From positions 4,407,001 through 4,471,000 of the forward strand of contig NZ_CP121650.1 in the NCBI RefSeq assembly GCF_029714405.1: a stretch of DNA of 64,000 nucleotides. Reading direction: 5' to 3'. Below are positions 43,591-52,178 of this stretch, piece after piece. The translations under genes were made by a program, and so were the position numbers. Numbering within the stretch: position 1 is the stretch's first letter; the number at the start of each line of letters is the position of its first letter. The notes under the pieces are model-generated. The model was not told the origin of the DNA. It did no database searches and worked only from the letters and a program-made list of their open reading frames with translations. This stretch comes from Bradyrhizobium sp. CB82. GTDB taxonomy: Bacteria > Pseudomonadota > Alphaproteobacteria > Rhizobiales > Xanthobacteraceae.

Positions 43591-44859
43591 CTACTGAACT
43601 TGTGCTCTCAGCGCGTTCCACAGAGCAAACAGCTCAGCGGTCTCGGGCGGACCACTGCTGAGCGCGGTCTGCACGAGAACAAGCTTCAGGTCCGGATCGA
43701 CAAAGACAAATTGTCCGCGAAGGCCTCGCAGCGAAAAACGCCTGGTGTCTGCGGAATACCAGATTTGATAACCGTACTTCACCAGCGGTGAGTCGGTCGG
43801 AAGCGCATTCGCGGCCGACGCCGTGAGCCAGTCCTCGGGCACGACGGTCTTGCCCTGCCAATTGCCGCGATTGGCCAGCATCAGGCCGAGACGCGCCCAG
43901 TCGCGCAGCACCGCATTGACATAGGCAAACGTAATTTCCTGCCCGGTTGCATCGATGATCCACGTCGCATCGGCTTCCGCCCCCAGCGGCTGCCAGAGTT
44001 TTTCGGCGGCATAGTCGGCGACAGTCCGTTTGGTGGCGGCCGCGAGCACAAGGCCGAGAACCAGCGATTCGGCCGACGAATACGAGAAGCGCGCACCCGG
44101 CGCGTCGCGACGGGTGTTGAACTGCTTCACCGCATTGAGGCTGCCGGCCGAGTCCTGTTCAACCGTCATACGGGCCAGTTTGTTGATGTCGCTGGATCGG
44201 TCGGCGTAGTCTTCCGAGAAGGCGACGCCTGAGGCCATCAGCAGCAGCGCCTTGATCGGCGTGCGGCCGTATTCAGTGTCCTTGAGACCGGGGACATAGG
44301 TTTCCGCCAGGTCGTCGACGGAGTGGATCGCGCCCTCATTCACGGCGATGCCGATCAGCAGCGCAACCACGGTCTTCGCCATGGAAAAGGACGCCAGGCG
44401 ATCCGTATCGGCGCGACCGTACTGGTAGCGCTCGACCAGAATCGTATTGTCTCTCGCGATCAGGAGACCGGTGACCGGCTGACGATTGAGGTAATCGTCG
44501 AGCGTGAGCTCAAGCCCGGCGAAGCCATAGCGAATGACGGGTTCGCTCGCTGCGCGCGCCAGCGGGACTGATTGTTTGGGGGCAGTGATGGTGTGCGCGG
44601 GAAACAGCGTGTCATAGCGGCTCAGTGCTCCGACGCGGCAGCGCGCTTGGTCGACATACTCAATTCCCTTGCAACTCGGATACCCCTCCTTCTGGCCGAA
44701 CTCGTCGGCATTCGGCCCGTCCGCACGAAAGCGAGGGCCGGCACCTTGTGAGGCCGGTGCTGCCTGGGCGAAGGCTCGATGCGTGAGCGCATCCAGGGTG
44801 AAAGGGAATGCCGCTGCGCAGGCGACGCAAAGCAGCCGTGTAAAGCCGCGTCCGGTCAT
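43591..44859 (-). CDS. Secreted serine hydrolase, beta-lactamase class C fold
   Basis: A 422-residue exported enzyme. Signal peptide up to about residue 32 (LLCVACAAAFPFTLDALTHR-AFAQA). Active-site SxxK reads ASFSMAKTVVALLIG, and the YxN/S position is FSYSSAESLVLGLVLA; the third KTG-type box is LRG near the C terminus. The layout is that of 6-aminohexanoate-dimer hydrolases/EstB-type esterases rather than antibiotic-resistance beta-lactamases. It stands alone, so the substrate is unknown. Confidence 0.88.
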   Translation of the reverse strand: MTGRGFTRLLCVACAAAFPFTLDALTHRAFAQAAPASQGAGPRFRADGPNADEFGQKEGYPSCKGIEYVDQARCRVGALSRYDTLFPAHTITAPKQSVPLARAASEPVIRYGFAGLELTLDDYLNRQPVTGLLIARDNTILVERYQYGRADTDRLASFSMAKTVVALLIGIAVNEGAIHSVDDLAETYVPGLKDTEYGRTPIKALLLMASGVAFSEDYADRSSDINKLARMTVEQDSAGSLNAVKQFNTRRDAPGARFSYSSAESLVLGLVLAAATKRTVADYAAEKLWQPLGAEADATWIIDATGQEITFAYVNAVLRDWARLGLMLANRGNWQGKTVVPEDWLTASAANALPTDSPLVKYGYQIWYSADTRRFSLRGLRGQFVFVDPDLKLVLVQTALSSGPPETAELFALWNALRAQVQ

Positions 44860-44982
44860 TGAGAAAGTACCAAGCTGTTGCAGCTGCGCTTGATCTTAGT
44901 TGAGCCTGATGCGCAAGCCAATGTCCGCTTCGAGTCAACGGACTAAACCGCTCGCGCGGTAGGCCGCTGCGGCTGGCAGAGC

Positions 44983-45255
44983 GCGCTCAGATATCCGCCA
45001 GTCCTCGCAAATTGTCCGACAACTTGTTCAGCTCGACACCATCCGCCGTACATTCGTCAGCCGCGTCGCCGTCGCACAATACGTTGCAACGGCTCCATCC
45101 AAATCAGCCAACTCGCCCGCGGCCCTCAAATCCCCATAGCACCTGCGGCACGGCCTCACGTTCCCTCATGCGCGGTTTCCTCCCTTGGAGGCTTTCGGAC
45201 GCCGACCGCCGAATACGCGGCGCTGTCCCTCAAGCGGCCGGCATCCGAAACCCTT
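44983..45255 (+). repeat. 273-bp repeat, copy 1 (presumed IS91-type 3' end)
   Basis: Colinear with 51518-51790 over 273 bases; its last 116 bases also match 49487-49602. It begins GCGCTCAGATATCC and ends GCCGGCATCCGAAACCC. At copy 3 this sequence directly follows the IS91 transposase C terminus, so I take it as the element's terminal (oriIS) region left alone here. No gene lies in 44860-45403. Confidence 0.75.
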
Positions 45256-45403
45256 CACAAAATGCGAAAAACTCAACGTGAGCAGATCCAGTCCGCTATG
45301 CCCCATTGAACGGACCTAGATGAGGCGTGCCACCACTTCGCAGACGGGCACACCAGCGGACTACCAAGTGTAGAACAGGCTTTCGTTCGAAAACGCTGAG
45401 CGG

Positions 45404-45775
45404 TCACATCATGACCCCGGGCATGAAACAACGAATGTCGATCCGCAGCTGGTTGTCGAGCACCCGATGGTAGACGGGCCAGACCATCGTGCGACCGGCG
45501 CGGTTCGGCTCCTTGATCACGGCCTCGGTCGGCACGACCCACCATTGGCTCTCGATGTACACGCGGTAGTGGCCGTCTCTCACCTCCCAGTCGGTGTCGG
45601 ATAGCGCCTTGCCGTCGGTGTCGGAGCAGCAAGGCCCCTTGCCACTTTTGAGGCTCTCGAACCAGCTATTAAGTTCGGGACGGCTATGATCGTGCGCGTG
45701 CGCCGCGAAGTGCCAGACCAGCAGGACGATCAGCGTCGCCGCCGTGATGGCGGCCATCGAAAATATCTTCCTCAT
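45404..45775 (-). CDS. Conserved exported hypothetical protein
   Basis: A 123-residue protein. Start at ATG 45775 (AAGGAG upstream) gives the leader/anchor MRKIFSMAAITAATLIVLLV. The mature part has KSGKGPCCSDTDGKALSDTD, VRDGHYRVYIESQWWVVPTE, NRAGRTMVWPVYH and an IRCFMPGVMM end; the paired cysteines after SGKGPCC are characteristic of a family frequent in Bradyrhizobium secretomes. No function known. Confidence 0.75.
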   Translation of the reverse strand: MRKIFSMAAITAATLIVLLVWHFAAHAHDHSRPELNSWFESLKSGKGPCCSDTDGKALSDTDWEVRDGHYRVYIESQWWVVPTEAVIKEPNRAGRTMVWPVYHRVLDNQLRIDIRCFMPGVMM

Positions 45776-46020
45776 TTGCAATCTCCTTAAAAGCAAGAGA
45801 TTACCTCTGTTGTTGCGCTCCGGAGACACTCCGCGCCCTTTTGGCTGCGTTGCAGTTTCTTCTCGGGTTACCGCTGGGTTGGGGTAGCGCCCCCAATAAC
45901 GTAGCGCTGGTCCGTGGTGAGACCGGACGAAAAAGGACGATGAAAGGACGAAATCGGGCTGTGTCCCTGCCTTGAGGCGCCTTTACCACCCCGCTAAGAT
46001 CCATGGTGGGAGGCATGCTC

Positions 46021-47658
46021 ATGGCCTGCCTGCGGCTGAACGGATATACGCTCGATTTGGATCAGGCGCAGTTGTTTGACCTGCACGGCCACGCCGTTGA
46101 GCTGCGGCCTCAGGCTCTGGCAGTCCTGCTCGAATTGGGGCGCCGGCATGGAGAGCTGGTTACAAAGCGCGATCTAAGTGCGCGAGTCTGGCCGGGCGTT
46201 TCGGTGACCGACGATTCGCTTGTGCAATGCGTCGTCGAGATCCGGCGCGCACTCGGTGACACCCGGCAGCAAGTCGTGCGAACGATGCCACGACGTGGTT
46301 ACCTTCTGATCGTTGATGCGGCCGACACGAAACCTCATGATGTGCAGAAGATCAGCGTTTATCGCCTGGCCGCCATCCTTGTGACAACGGCTGTCGCCAT
46401 CCTGTTGGTCTGGCAGTTCGTGCTGCCCACCGTCGCTCCCGGACGCCGCGAGGCACACGACGGGATGGTGGCCGATGTTGCAGTTCTGCCCTTGCGCGTG
46501 CTCAACGCCTCTCGCGAAGGCAGTCCGGACGGCAACGGATTAGCCTACATGATTGCCAGCGACCTTGCGCGCAACCCCGACCTGCACATCGTCTCACCCC
46601 TTGCCACAGCCGAGCTTCGCGGTAAGAACCTGTCCCCGGCGCAGATCGCCGCGATGACCCACGCGCGCTACCTTGTGGACGGCAGCGCGGAGAGGCGCGG
46701 CGACCGGCTGCAGCTCCACGTGCAACTGATCGCTTCCGGCGACAGTCGCATCGTCTGGAGCGGCCGGTTCGAGCCCACGGCGCAAGACCTGCCCGAGGTT
46801 ACTGAGGCGTTGATCTCGCGCATCAGCGCCTCACTTGGTGCAACCGTGCGCGAGTCGGACCGGGCCGCGTTACGGAGCCGTGCGCCAGCCTCGCTTGATG
46901 CGCACGCGCGCGTGTTGCGCGCGATCGCGTTGACTATCGCGCCGAGTCCTGAGGGCCTTCGCGAGGCGCGGCAGGAACTGGAACAGGCGGTCCGCCTCGA
47001 TCCGAACTACGCGCCCGCATGGGCGCATCTCGGACAGGCGAAGACACTGTTGATCTTTGGCCATCACGATCCTGGGCTCGGTCGTCAGGACTTGCCGCAG
47101 GCGATCGCCGACATCGAGCACGCGATTGCGTTGGACCCGCTGCTTGCCAGCTCGTGGCGAGTGTTGTCCGTCGCAATCGACTCGAGCCAGAACCCTGAGG
47201 CAGCAGTGAGCGCGGCCGAGCGGGCGACTGAACTCGGCCCTGGCGATCCGGACAATTGGCTCGTCTTCGCCCTCGCACAGCACCATGCCGGTCGAACCCA
47301 AGCAGCGATTGAAGCCTTCGAGAAGGCGATCTCCTGGAGCCCGCTACGCCCACCACAATATGCTGGCGTTGGGGCAAGGCTGCGCTATTCCGTGCAGGAC
47401 TACGAGAATGCGATGCGTTTCGCCCGCGAATGTATGGATCGAATGCCGGCGCTGGGCGTCTGCAAGGCGATCTGGCTGTCGTCACTGGTCCGCACCGGCC
47501 ACGCCGTCGAGGCGGAGTCGGCGTGGCCGACTTTGGTTGCGGCCGCACCATCTTTGCAGGCGTATCGGATGACGCCGCACAATACGCCCATGGCTCTATC
47601 GGTTGATGAGGACCTCGACAGACTTCGCAAGAGCAACGCCCGGGCAATGGCCCAGTGA
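46021..47658 (+). CDS. CadC-like membrane regulator with TPR-like C-terminal domain
   Basis: A 545-residue protein; GGGAGG precedes ATG 46021. Residues 5-95 form an OmpR/ToxR-type winged helix (VELRPQALAVLLELGRRHGE, RDLSARVWPGVSVTDDSLVQ, VVRTMPRRGYLLIV). One membrane helix follows (RLAAILVTTAVAILLVWQFV). The periplasmic part starts with the TolB/adenylate-cyclase-like DVAVLPLRVLN...YLVDGSAERRGDRLQLHVQL and ends with TPR repeats (AWAHLGQAKTLL, NWLVFALAQHHAGRTQAAIE). It probably senses an envelope or pH signal. No target operon adjacent. Confidence 0.88.
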   Translation: MACLRLNGYTLDLDQAQLFDLHGHAVELRPQALAVLLELGRRHGELVTKRDLSARVWPGVSVTDDSLVQCVVEIRRALGDTRQQVVRTMPRRGYLLIVDAADTKPHDVQKISVYRLAAILVTTAVAILLVWQFVLPTVAPGRREAHDGMVADVAVLPLRVLNASREGSPDGNGLAYMIASDLARNPDLHIVSPLATAELRGKNLSPAQIAAMTHARYLVDGSAERRGDRLQLHVQLIASGDSRIVWSGRFEPTAQDLPEVTEALISRISASLGATVRESDRAALRSRAPASLDAHARVLRAIALTIAPSPEGLREARQELEQAVRLDPNYAPAWAHLGQAKTLLIFGHHDPGLGRQDLPQAIADIEHAIALDPLLASSWRVLSVAIDSSQNPEAAVSAAERATELGPGDPDNWLVFALAQHHAGRTQAAIEAFEKAISWSPLRPPQYAGVGARLRYSVQDYENAMRFARECMDRMPALGVCKAIWLSSLVRTGHAVEAESAWPTLVAAAPSLQAYRMTPHNTPMALSVDEDLDRLRKSNARAMAQ

Positions 47659-47993
47659 AGCTCCAGGCGGATGAACCTGATGGTGATCACTCCGAGTCGG
47701 CTTTTCTTGGCGCGGAAGCGGCCTTCGAGGTCGTTCCGGATGAGTCATCCGCGTCGCTTTGCCATTTAAGGCCGGTGTCCGCTCGTCCGTAACATCGGGA
47801 GCCACTGAGAGAAGGCTTCTTGTGAGTTCGGCCGAACTTCGTTGCGCAGGGCAGCCGATGCCGCCTGGGGTCAGGAGCGTCGCCCTCTACATTAGGCGGC
47901 TGTCCGTCAACTTCCGCTGTGCCCCCAAGAGCAACCGGTGCTGGGGGCCGGGCCAAACGAATCCCGCACCCCGATGCTTGCCACCGCGAGCTT
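47659..47993. other. Gap with no recognised feature
   Basis: Nothing convincing on either strand. Short fragments such as GGCCGGTGTCCGCTCGTCCG are of the type scattered in these genomes, but no complete repeat is seen. Confidence 0.35.
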
Positions 47994-48347
47994 CTAAAAA
48001 TTCACTACCCGCGCGTCCGGCTGCTTGGCTGCGGCGTGGAACTCGTTCATCCCAGCAAGCTTCACGCGCTTGTCGAGCGCTGATGCTGCTAGACCGCGCG
48101 CCTCCACGCACGGCTTACACGCCATCAGCATCACATTGGGATGCGCTGTGATCTCCTCGTACCGGTTCGGCGGGCCGACCGGTACGAGCTTCGCGCCCGC
48201 GCCCTCGACCGCTACGAACACCGCATCGGCGAATAGCATCAGCGTAACGCTGTCGCCGTTCTGCACCGCCGACGCAGCGAAAAGGAACGGCAACATTGCC
48301 CGGGTTGGATCAGTTGGACCATACGTGGCGGAGATAGCGAAATGCAC
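47994..48347 (-). CDS. DsrE/DsrF-like sulfur-relay family protein
   Basis: A 117-residue protein with the DsrE fold: FAISATYGPTDPTRAMLPFL, AVQNGDSVTLMLFADAVFVA, YEEITAHPNVMLMACKPCVE with two cysteines where the family carries its persulfide site, and ALDKRVKLAGMNEFHAAA. Such proteins pass sulfur or bind membrane sulfur-reductase complexes. No dsr/tus partners are adjacent, so the pathway is unknown. It lies at the edge of the IS-rich stretch. Confidence 0.82.
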   Translation of the reverse strand: MHFAISATYGPTDPTRAMLPFLFAASAVQNGDSVTLMLFADAVFVAVEGAGAKLVPVGPPNRYEEITAHPNVMLMACKPCVEARGLAASALDKRVKLAGMNEFHAAAKQPDARVVNF

Positions 48348-48538
48348 GGCAGGCCTCCTTCTTCATTGGGGTTCGCCCTTGGCGGGTTTGCCCATGCGAA
48401 CCGCTTCCCCCTGCCGCAACTATGCAAGTTGGGGGTTGATCAGTATCAATGGCCGTTCGTCCGGGTTGCTTCGCTTGGCCGGTTCCATCCAAGCGCCTCC
48501 ATCACCCGCTCAATCGCGGGATGTTTACGGTTCTTCAC

Positions 48539-48563
48539 CTTGTATGGGGCTTTCCTTGTCAAG
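48539..48563. repeat. CTTGTATGGGGC-N6-TGTCAAG motif, copy 1
   Basis: CTTGTATGGGGC, six variable bases, TGTCAAG. Other copies at 51117-51141 and 51789-51813. The ends CTTG/CAAG are inverted. Read on the minus strand each gives CTTGACA...GCCCCATACAAG. Confidence 0.75.
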
Positions 48564-48655
48564 GGTAAATTTCCCCACATGCTGCTCTCTTGTCGGGTCC
48601 TCCGGTTGGCTGGGTTCAGCGGGCGCTTCCTTCCATTCTTGGCATGAAGCCCCCT

Positions 48656-48743
48656 TGCTTGGCCGCGCTGAGCGGTCAATCTCCGCAGCCCGCAAGGGGC
48701 GCGCCTTTAGGCGCGCGGGATTGACGGCGAAAGCGCGTGCCGA
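48656..48743 (+). repeat. 88-bp repeat, left copy of an inverted pair
   Basis: Its ends (GCGCTGAGCGGTCAA and TTGACGGCGAAAGCGCG) reappear in reverse orientation at 53666-53752; the middle is diverged. The pair brackets the integrase/IS91/ClC/IS110 block. The remainder of 48348-48868 has no clear gene. Confidence 0.65.
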
Positions 48744-48867
48744 GCGATAATGTGCCATGCCAGAAAGGCCTGACAGCGAAGTTCATGATCTTCATCTTCA
48801 CACGCCGTTTGGCGCGTCTTCTCGCCCGTAAGCGTGACGCCACGTGTACAGCGGCATTGGCACCGGC

Positions 48868-48956
48868 GACGAAATCCGAGGCGAGCCCGCTATCAGGCGC
48901 TGATCGCGCCGCAGCCTTGTATTCGGTCGATTCTTTGAGGATCGTACCATGATGCA
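48868..48956 (+). repeat. Solo copy of an IS110-type non-coding end
   Basis: Resembles 51998-52097, the sequence just upstream of the intact IS110 transposase (shared GACGAA...ATCCGAG, CAGCCTTGTATTCGGTCGAT, ACCATGATGCAG). No transposase follows here, so it is a detached end. Confidence 0.6.
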
Positions 48957-49064
48957 GTCATGCGCATCGGCGGCGAGCTCCGGGGCGGTGGGTCTATCCT
49001 TGACCGCGGCTTGAAAGCCATTGTGAAAAGCGGATCACCACCACCTCGGATCGTCATCGGCAGA
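48957..49064 (+). repeat. Copy of the sequence flanking the broken IS110 transposase
   Basis: Shares GTCATGCGCATCGGCGGC, GCTCCGGGGCGG and CACCACCTCGGATCGTC with 53867-53978. It joins the previous repeat directly and abuts the integrase remnant. Confidence 0.6.
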
Positions 49065-49076
49065 CCACCTGCAGCG

Positions 49077-49394
49077 CGGCCGCAGGGCTGGTTGTTCCCG
49101 GGCCGCGATCCGGCCCAGCCGATGACCACGCGCCAGCTCAATCGCGCCTGTCACGCCGCCGCCCAGATGGCGGAGATCAACAAGCGCGTCTCGTTGCACA
49201 CCTTGCGGCACAGCTTCGCCACCCACCTCTTGGAGCAGAACATCGACGTCCGCGTCATCCAGGCGCTGCTCGGTCACGCCAAACTCGATACCACGGCGCT
49301 CTACACCCGCGTCGCCCCCAAGACGATCAGCGAGGTCATGAGCCCGCTGGAGCATATCGCGCTCAAGCTCAAGGAGATCCGGCCGCCCGGCTGA
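49077..49394 (+). pseudogene. Tyrosine recombinase, C-terminal catalytic fragment
   Basis: About 105 codons: [20 protein letters not shown], then [20 protein letters not shown] and [20 protein letters not shown]. The HxxR box, the H of LLGH and the catalytic tyrosine are present, but the N-terminal domain and first arginine are missing, replaced by the repeat at 48957-49064. The IS91-type transposase start follows after seven bases, matching elements that pair an integrase with an IS91 transposase. Confidence 0.8.
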
Positions 49395-49401
49395 CGCACG
49401 C

Positions 49402-49486
49402 GTGTCGCGCACGGCCCTGAAGGTTGCGGATATCTTTCGCGACTATGGCGCAGCATGGCGCCAAGCCCATGCCGGCCATGTCAGCC
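49402..49486 (+). pseudogene. IS91-type transposase, first 28 codons only
   Basis: GTG start then SRTALKVADIFRDYGAAWRQ-AHAGHVS, the usual N terminus of IS91-family transposases of this group. It stops abruptly at 49487, where the 116-base terminal repeat begins, so the rest of the transposase has been deleted. Confidence 0.75.
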
Positions 49487-49602
49487 CACCTGCGGCACGG
49501 CCTCACGTTCTCTCATGCGCGGTTTCCTCCCTTGGAGGCTTTCGGACGCCGGCCGCCGAACACGCGGCGCTGTCCTTCAAGCGGCCGGCATCCGAAACCC
49601 TT
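49487..49602 (+). repeat. 116-bp terminal part of the IS91-type end, copy 2
   Basis: Matches 45140-45255 and 51675-51790. Here it is fused directly to the transposase N terminus. It ends CCGAAACCC followed by TTC. Confidence 0.8.
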
Positions 49603-49677
49603 CAAATTTGCGGACTCATGCGCCGCGGCATTGTTTGATCACCTCGTCGGCCTACACAGCATCAGAGTCAACCCACT

Positions 49678-51045
49678 TCACCGCTGCTTAATTTGCCGCT
49701 CCAGGCGCAGCGTATGCTCACACAGGGATTCGTAGATCGGTGGATCGCGCAGCAGCATAGGCATCAGCATGGCCATGAAGCTGGCGCCCACCATCGGCAA
49801 CAGCATTGTCACGTTACCGGTCATCTCGGCCACCAAAACAATGCCGGTCACCGGCGCGCGGACCATGCCGGTGAAGAAAGCGGCCATGCCCACCAATGCA
49901 AATGCTTGTGGCTGGATGGCGAGCGCCGGAAATACAACGCGGCAGGCCACTCCGAACAGCAGCCCCGACTGGGCTCCGAGCACGAGCAGGGGAGCGAACA
50001 GCCCTCCGGGGGTGCGGGCAGTGTAGGAGACAGCGCCGAGGCCGAACCGGATCAGGAATGCAAAGACAACGATCGCCACGTCTTCGTCGCCGGTCAGCGC
50101 CCGCTGCGTGAGCTGATCTCCGCCGCCAACGAGATCGGGCGTGAGCCAGGCCAAGATGCCGACGCCGGCCCCGATCAATCCGGCGCAGAGCTCGGTCGAC
50201 AACCGTCCGAAACGATCGCGAATTGCGATGGCCGCGAGCAGAGCGCGGTTATAAGCGACGGCAAGCAGACCCGCGATGGCACCCAGAATGAAGAACAGCG
50301 GCGCGGACTCCGCGCTGGCATAGTTCAGCGGCTCAACCCGGAAGTCCGGCGCATCGCCGAGCAAAAGCCTTGCGATTGGGATCGCCGTCGCCAACGCCGC
50401 AAGCGCGGCGACGGCAAAGCGATGCTCGAATCTTTCGACCAGTTCCTCGAGCACAAACACTAGTCCGGCAATCGGTGCATTGAAGGCCGTCGCCAGCCCG
50501 GCGCCGGCACCGGCGGCCAGACAAACACGGGCGTCGGCCCATGGGAGCCGGCAGATGCGCGCGGTCAAAACCGCAACGCCAGCCCCCATCTGCACCGTCG
50601 GACCCTCGCGGCCCAGCGCCAGCCCCGAGCCGATCGCCAGGAGGCCGCCGAAGAATTTCACTGGCACCAGTCCCAATGGAGCCGGGGGAATCTGATCGCG
50701 CAACACGGCTTCGACATGCGGAATGCCGCTGCCCGAAGCGTGTGGTGCGAATTGTCGCACCATCCAGGCGGCAAGGAAGGTGCCAATGGCGCACGCACCG
50801 ACGACAATCAGAAATCCCCAGATGGCATGGCCATGGCCCCAAGCGATCATTGCGTCGCGCATGCGATCGGCCTGCCCGAGGAAGAACCGGAAGATCGCTC
50901 CGATGCATCCAGTCACAGCTCCGACAATGAAGGCAGTTGCCGCGACCGCCAACAGGCTGCGACGTTCGTCCGCGCGCTTTCGATCGTCGCCTTGATCCAC
51001 GGCCGCTCGATAATACTGGCTTTCTTGAGTGACAATCTTAGCCAA
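49678..51045 (-). CDS. ClC-type H+/Cl- exchanger
   Basis: A 455-residue membrane protein of the ClC family. Selectivity motifs: GSGIP (105-109), GREGP (145-149) whose glutamate 147 is the gating residue, and TPGGLFAPLL for GxFxP. E201 in VFVLEELVERF matches the internal proton glutamate of E. coli ClcA, so it is probably a 2Cl-/H+ antiporter, not a channel. Roughly 10-12 hydrophobic helices, normal length, no CBS domains. It lies between two IS91-derived remnants on the opposite strand, suggesting it was moved with them; such exchangers help in acid shock. Confidence 0.92.
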   Translation of the reverse strand: MAKIVTQESQYYRAAVDQGDDRKRADERRSLLAVAATAFIVGAVTGCIGAIFRFFLGQADRMRDAMIAWGHGHAIWGFLIVVGACAIGTFLAAWMVRQFAPHASGSGIPHVEAVLRDQIPPAPLGLVPVKFFGGLLAIGSGLALGREGPTVQMGAGVAVLTARICRLPWADARVCLAAGAGAGLATAFNAPIAGLVFVLEELVERFEHRFAVAALAALATAIPIARLLLGDAPDFRVEPLNYASAESAPLFFILGAIAGLLAVAYNRALLAAIAIRDRFGRLSTELCAGLIGAGVGILAWLTPDLVGGGDQLTQRALTGDEDVAIVVFAFLIRFGLGAVSYTARTPGGLFAPLLVLGAQSGLLFGVACRVVFPALAIQPQAFALVGMAAFFTGMVRAPVTGIVLVAEMTGNVTMLLPMVGASFMAMLMPMLLRDPPIYESLCEHTLRLERQIKQR

Positions 51046-51116
51046 AATCGCTGGCTTATGTCCCGGGAAAAAATATCCCGCGGTTCGACGCCTCGTGCCC
51101 GCTTCGGGTCAAGGGA

Positions 51117-51141
51117 CTTGTATGGGGCGATTGCTGTCAAG
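51117..51141. repeat. CTTGTATGGGGC-N6-TGTCAAG motif, copy 2
   Basis: Sits exactly at the point where the IS91 transposase C-terminal fragment begins, so it probably marks a breakpoint. Confidence 0.7.
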
Positions 51142-51453
51142 ACTATTCTGCTCGGGACCTTCGAGTTCATCCGCCGTTTCCTCATCCACGTACTGCCAAA
51201 AGGCCTGCACCGCATCCGCCACTACGGCCTGTTCGCCAAGGGCTCTTGCGCCGACAATATCGCCCACGCCCGGGAGCTGCTCGCCGCTGCAAAACCTGAC
51301 GGTCAGCCTACCGCTGCAGCCGTCGATCCCAGCAAGCCCGCCTGTCCATGCTGCGGCGGTCGCATGATCATCATCGAGGTGTTCGTGCACGGCGCAACGC
51401 CAAGGCATCGGCCGACAAGTCCAGCAACCGTCATCAGGATCGATACCTCATGA
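51142..51453 (+). pseudogene. IS91-type transposase, C-terminal fragment
   Basis: About 100 codons to TGA 51453: LGTFEFIRRFLIHVLPKGLH, RIRHYGLFAKGSCADNIAHA and the zinc-finger-like PACPCCGGRMIIIEVFVHGA ending in TVIRIDTS. This is the usual C terminus of IS91-family Y1/Y2 transposases of Rhizobiales. The N-terminal part and the catalytic tyrosines are missing. Confidence 0.82.
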
Positions 51454-51517
51454 CCGCGTCACGATCTGGCAAATCTGTTCGTTGCGCTTATCGCCTCTCG
51501 ACCGGCCACGGCAGGAT

Positions 51518-51790
51518 GCGCTCAGACATCCGCCTGCCGTCGCACATCGTCGGGCAACTTTTGGAGTTCGACGCCATCCGTCGCGCATTCGTCAGCCGCT
51601 TCGCCGTCACACGATTCGTTGCGCCGGCTCCATCCAAATCAGCCGGCCCGCCCGCGGCGCCCAATTCCCCATAGCACCTGCGGCACGGCCTCACGTTCCC
51701 TCATGCGCGGTTTTCCTCCCTTGGAGGCTTTCGGACGCCGGCCGCCGAATACGCGGCGCTGTCCCTCAAGCGGCCGGCATCCGAAACCCT
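51518..51790 (+). repeat. 273-bp repeat, copy 3, at the IS91 3' end
   Basis: Begins 64 bases after the transposase stop and ends CATCCGAAACCC immediately before CTTG. Its position after the transposase is why I read all copies as the IS91 oriIS end. Confidence 0.78.
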
Positions 51791-51813
51791 TGTATGGGGC
51801 AACCGCTGTCAAG
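51789..51813. repeat. CTTGTATGGGGC-N6-TGTCAAG motif, copy 3
   Basis: Overlaps the end of repeat copy 3 by two bases. Confidence 0.7.
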
Positions 51814-51903
51814 CTCAAATCAACTTGCCATCTCTCCTTGTTCGATCCAGCTGGCGACCATCTCCTCGTCCCGACCTTCGATTTTCGATTGGCGCCGCGC
51901 ACA

Positions 51904-51959
51904 GTGACCGTCAAGGGTGGCCGTTGGCCATCGCGAAGCGATTTGCCCTTGACGGTCAC
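51904..51959. repeat. Perfect 14-bp inverted repeat
   Basis: GTGACCGTCAAGGG and CCCTTGACGGTCAC separated by 28 bases. It lies between the IS91 end and the IS110 left end. Confidence 0.8.
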
Positions 51960-51997
51960 GAGCACGGCGGCAGACTAGGTGAGTCATGCCGTAGCGG

Positions 51998-52178
51998 GAC
52001 GAAGACAAAATCCGAGGGGAGCTCGCCATCGGGGCGCGGGCATCCGCGCCACAGCCTTGTATTCGGTCGATCCGGGGCGGATCGAACCATGATGCAGATC
52101 CTATGCAGGCGCGACGGACGGGAGGTGTGTTACCGCCTCGGTTTCTACCTTCCCACCAGTGCATAGGAGACGACTCTG
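51998..52178 (+). ncRNA. IS110 left non-coding end, candidate bridge RNA
   Basis: The 180 bases upstream of the IS110 transposase. Some IS110 elements encode a bridge RNA in this position that pairs target and donor DNA. Part of this sequence (51998-52097) recurs without a transposase at 48868-48956, which shows it is a unit. Pairing loops cannot be folded reliably by eye, so this is a suggestion only. Confidence 0.3.

Noticed and set aside
43591..44859. Antibiotic-resistance beta-lactamase
   Set aside because: The third motif is LRG instead of KTG and the layout is that of an amide or ester hydrolase.
48446..48758. Two overlapping minus-strand frames of 77 codons
   Set aside because: They run across the 88-base repeat and the CTTGTATGGGGC motif; the tail (KHPAIERVMEALGW) looks coding, but no start or family could be supported.
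51639..51965. 108-aa minus-strand frame across the 273-base repeat
   Set aside because: The translation is that of the repeat (VFGGRRPKASKGG type), a common spurious annotation; the plus-strand repeat explains it.
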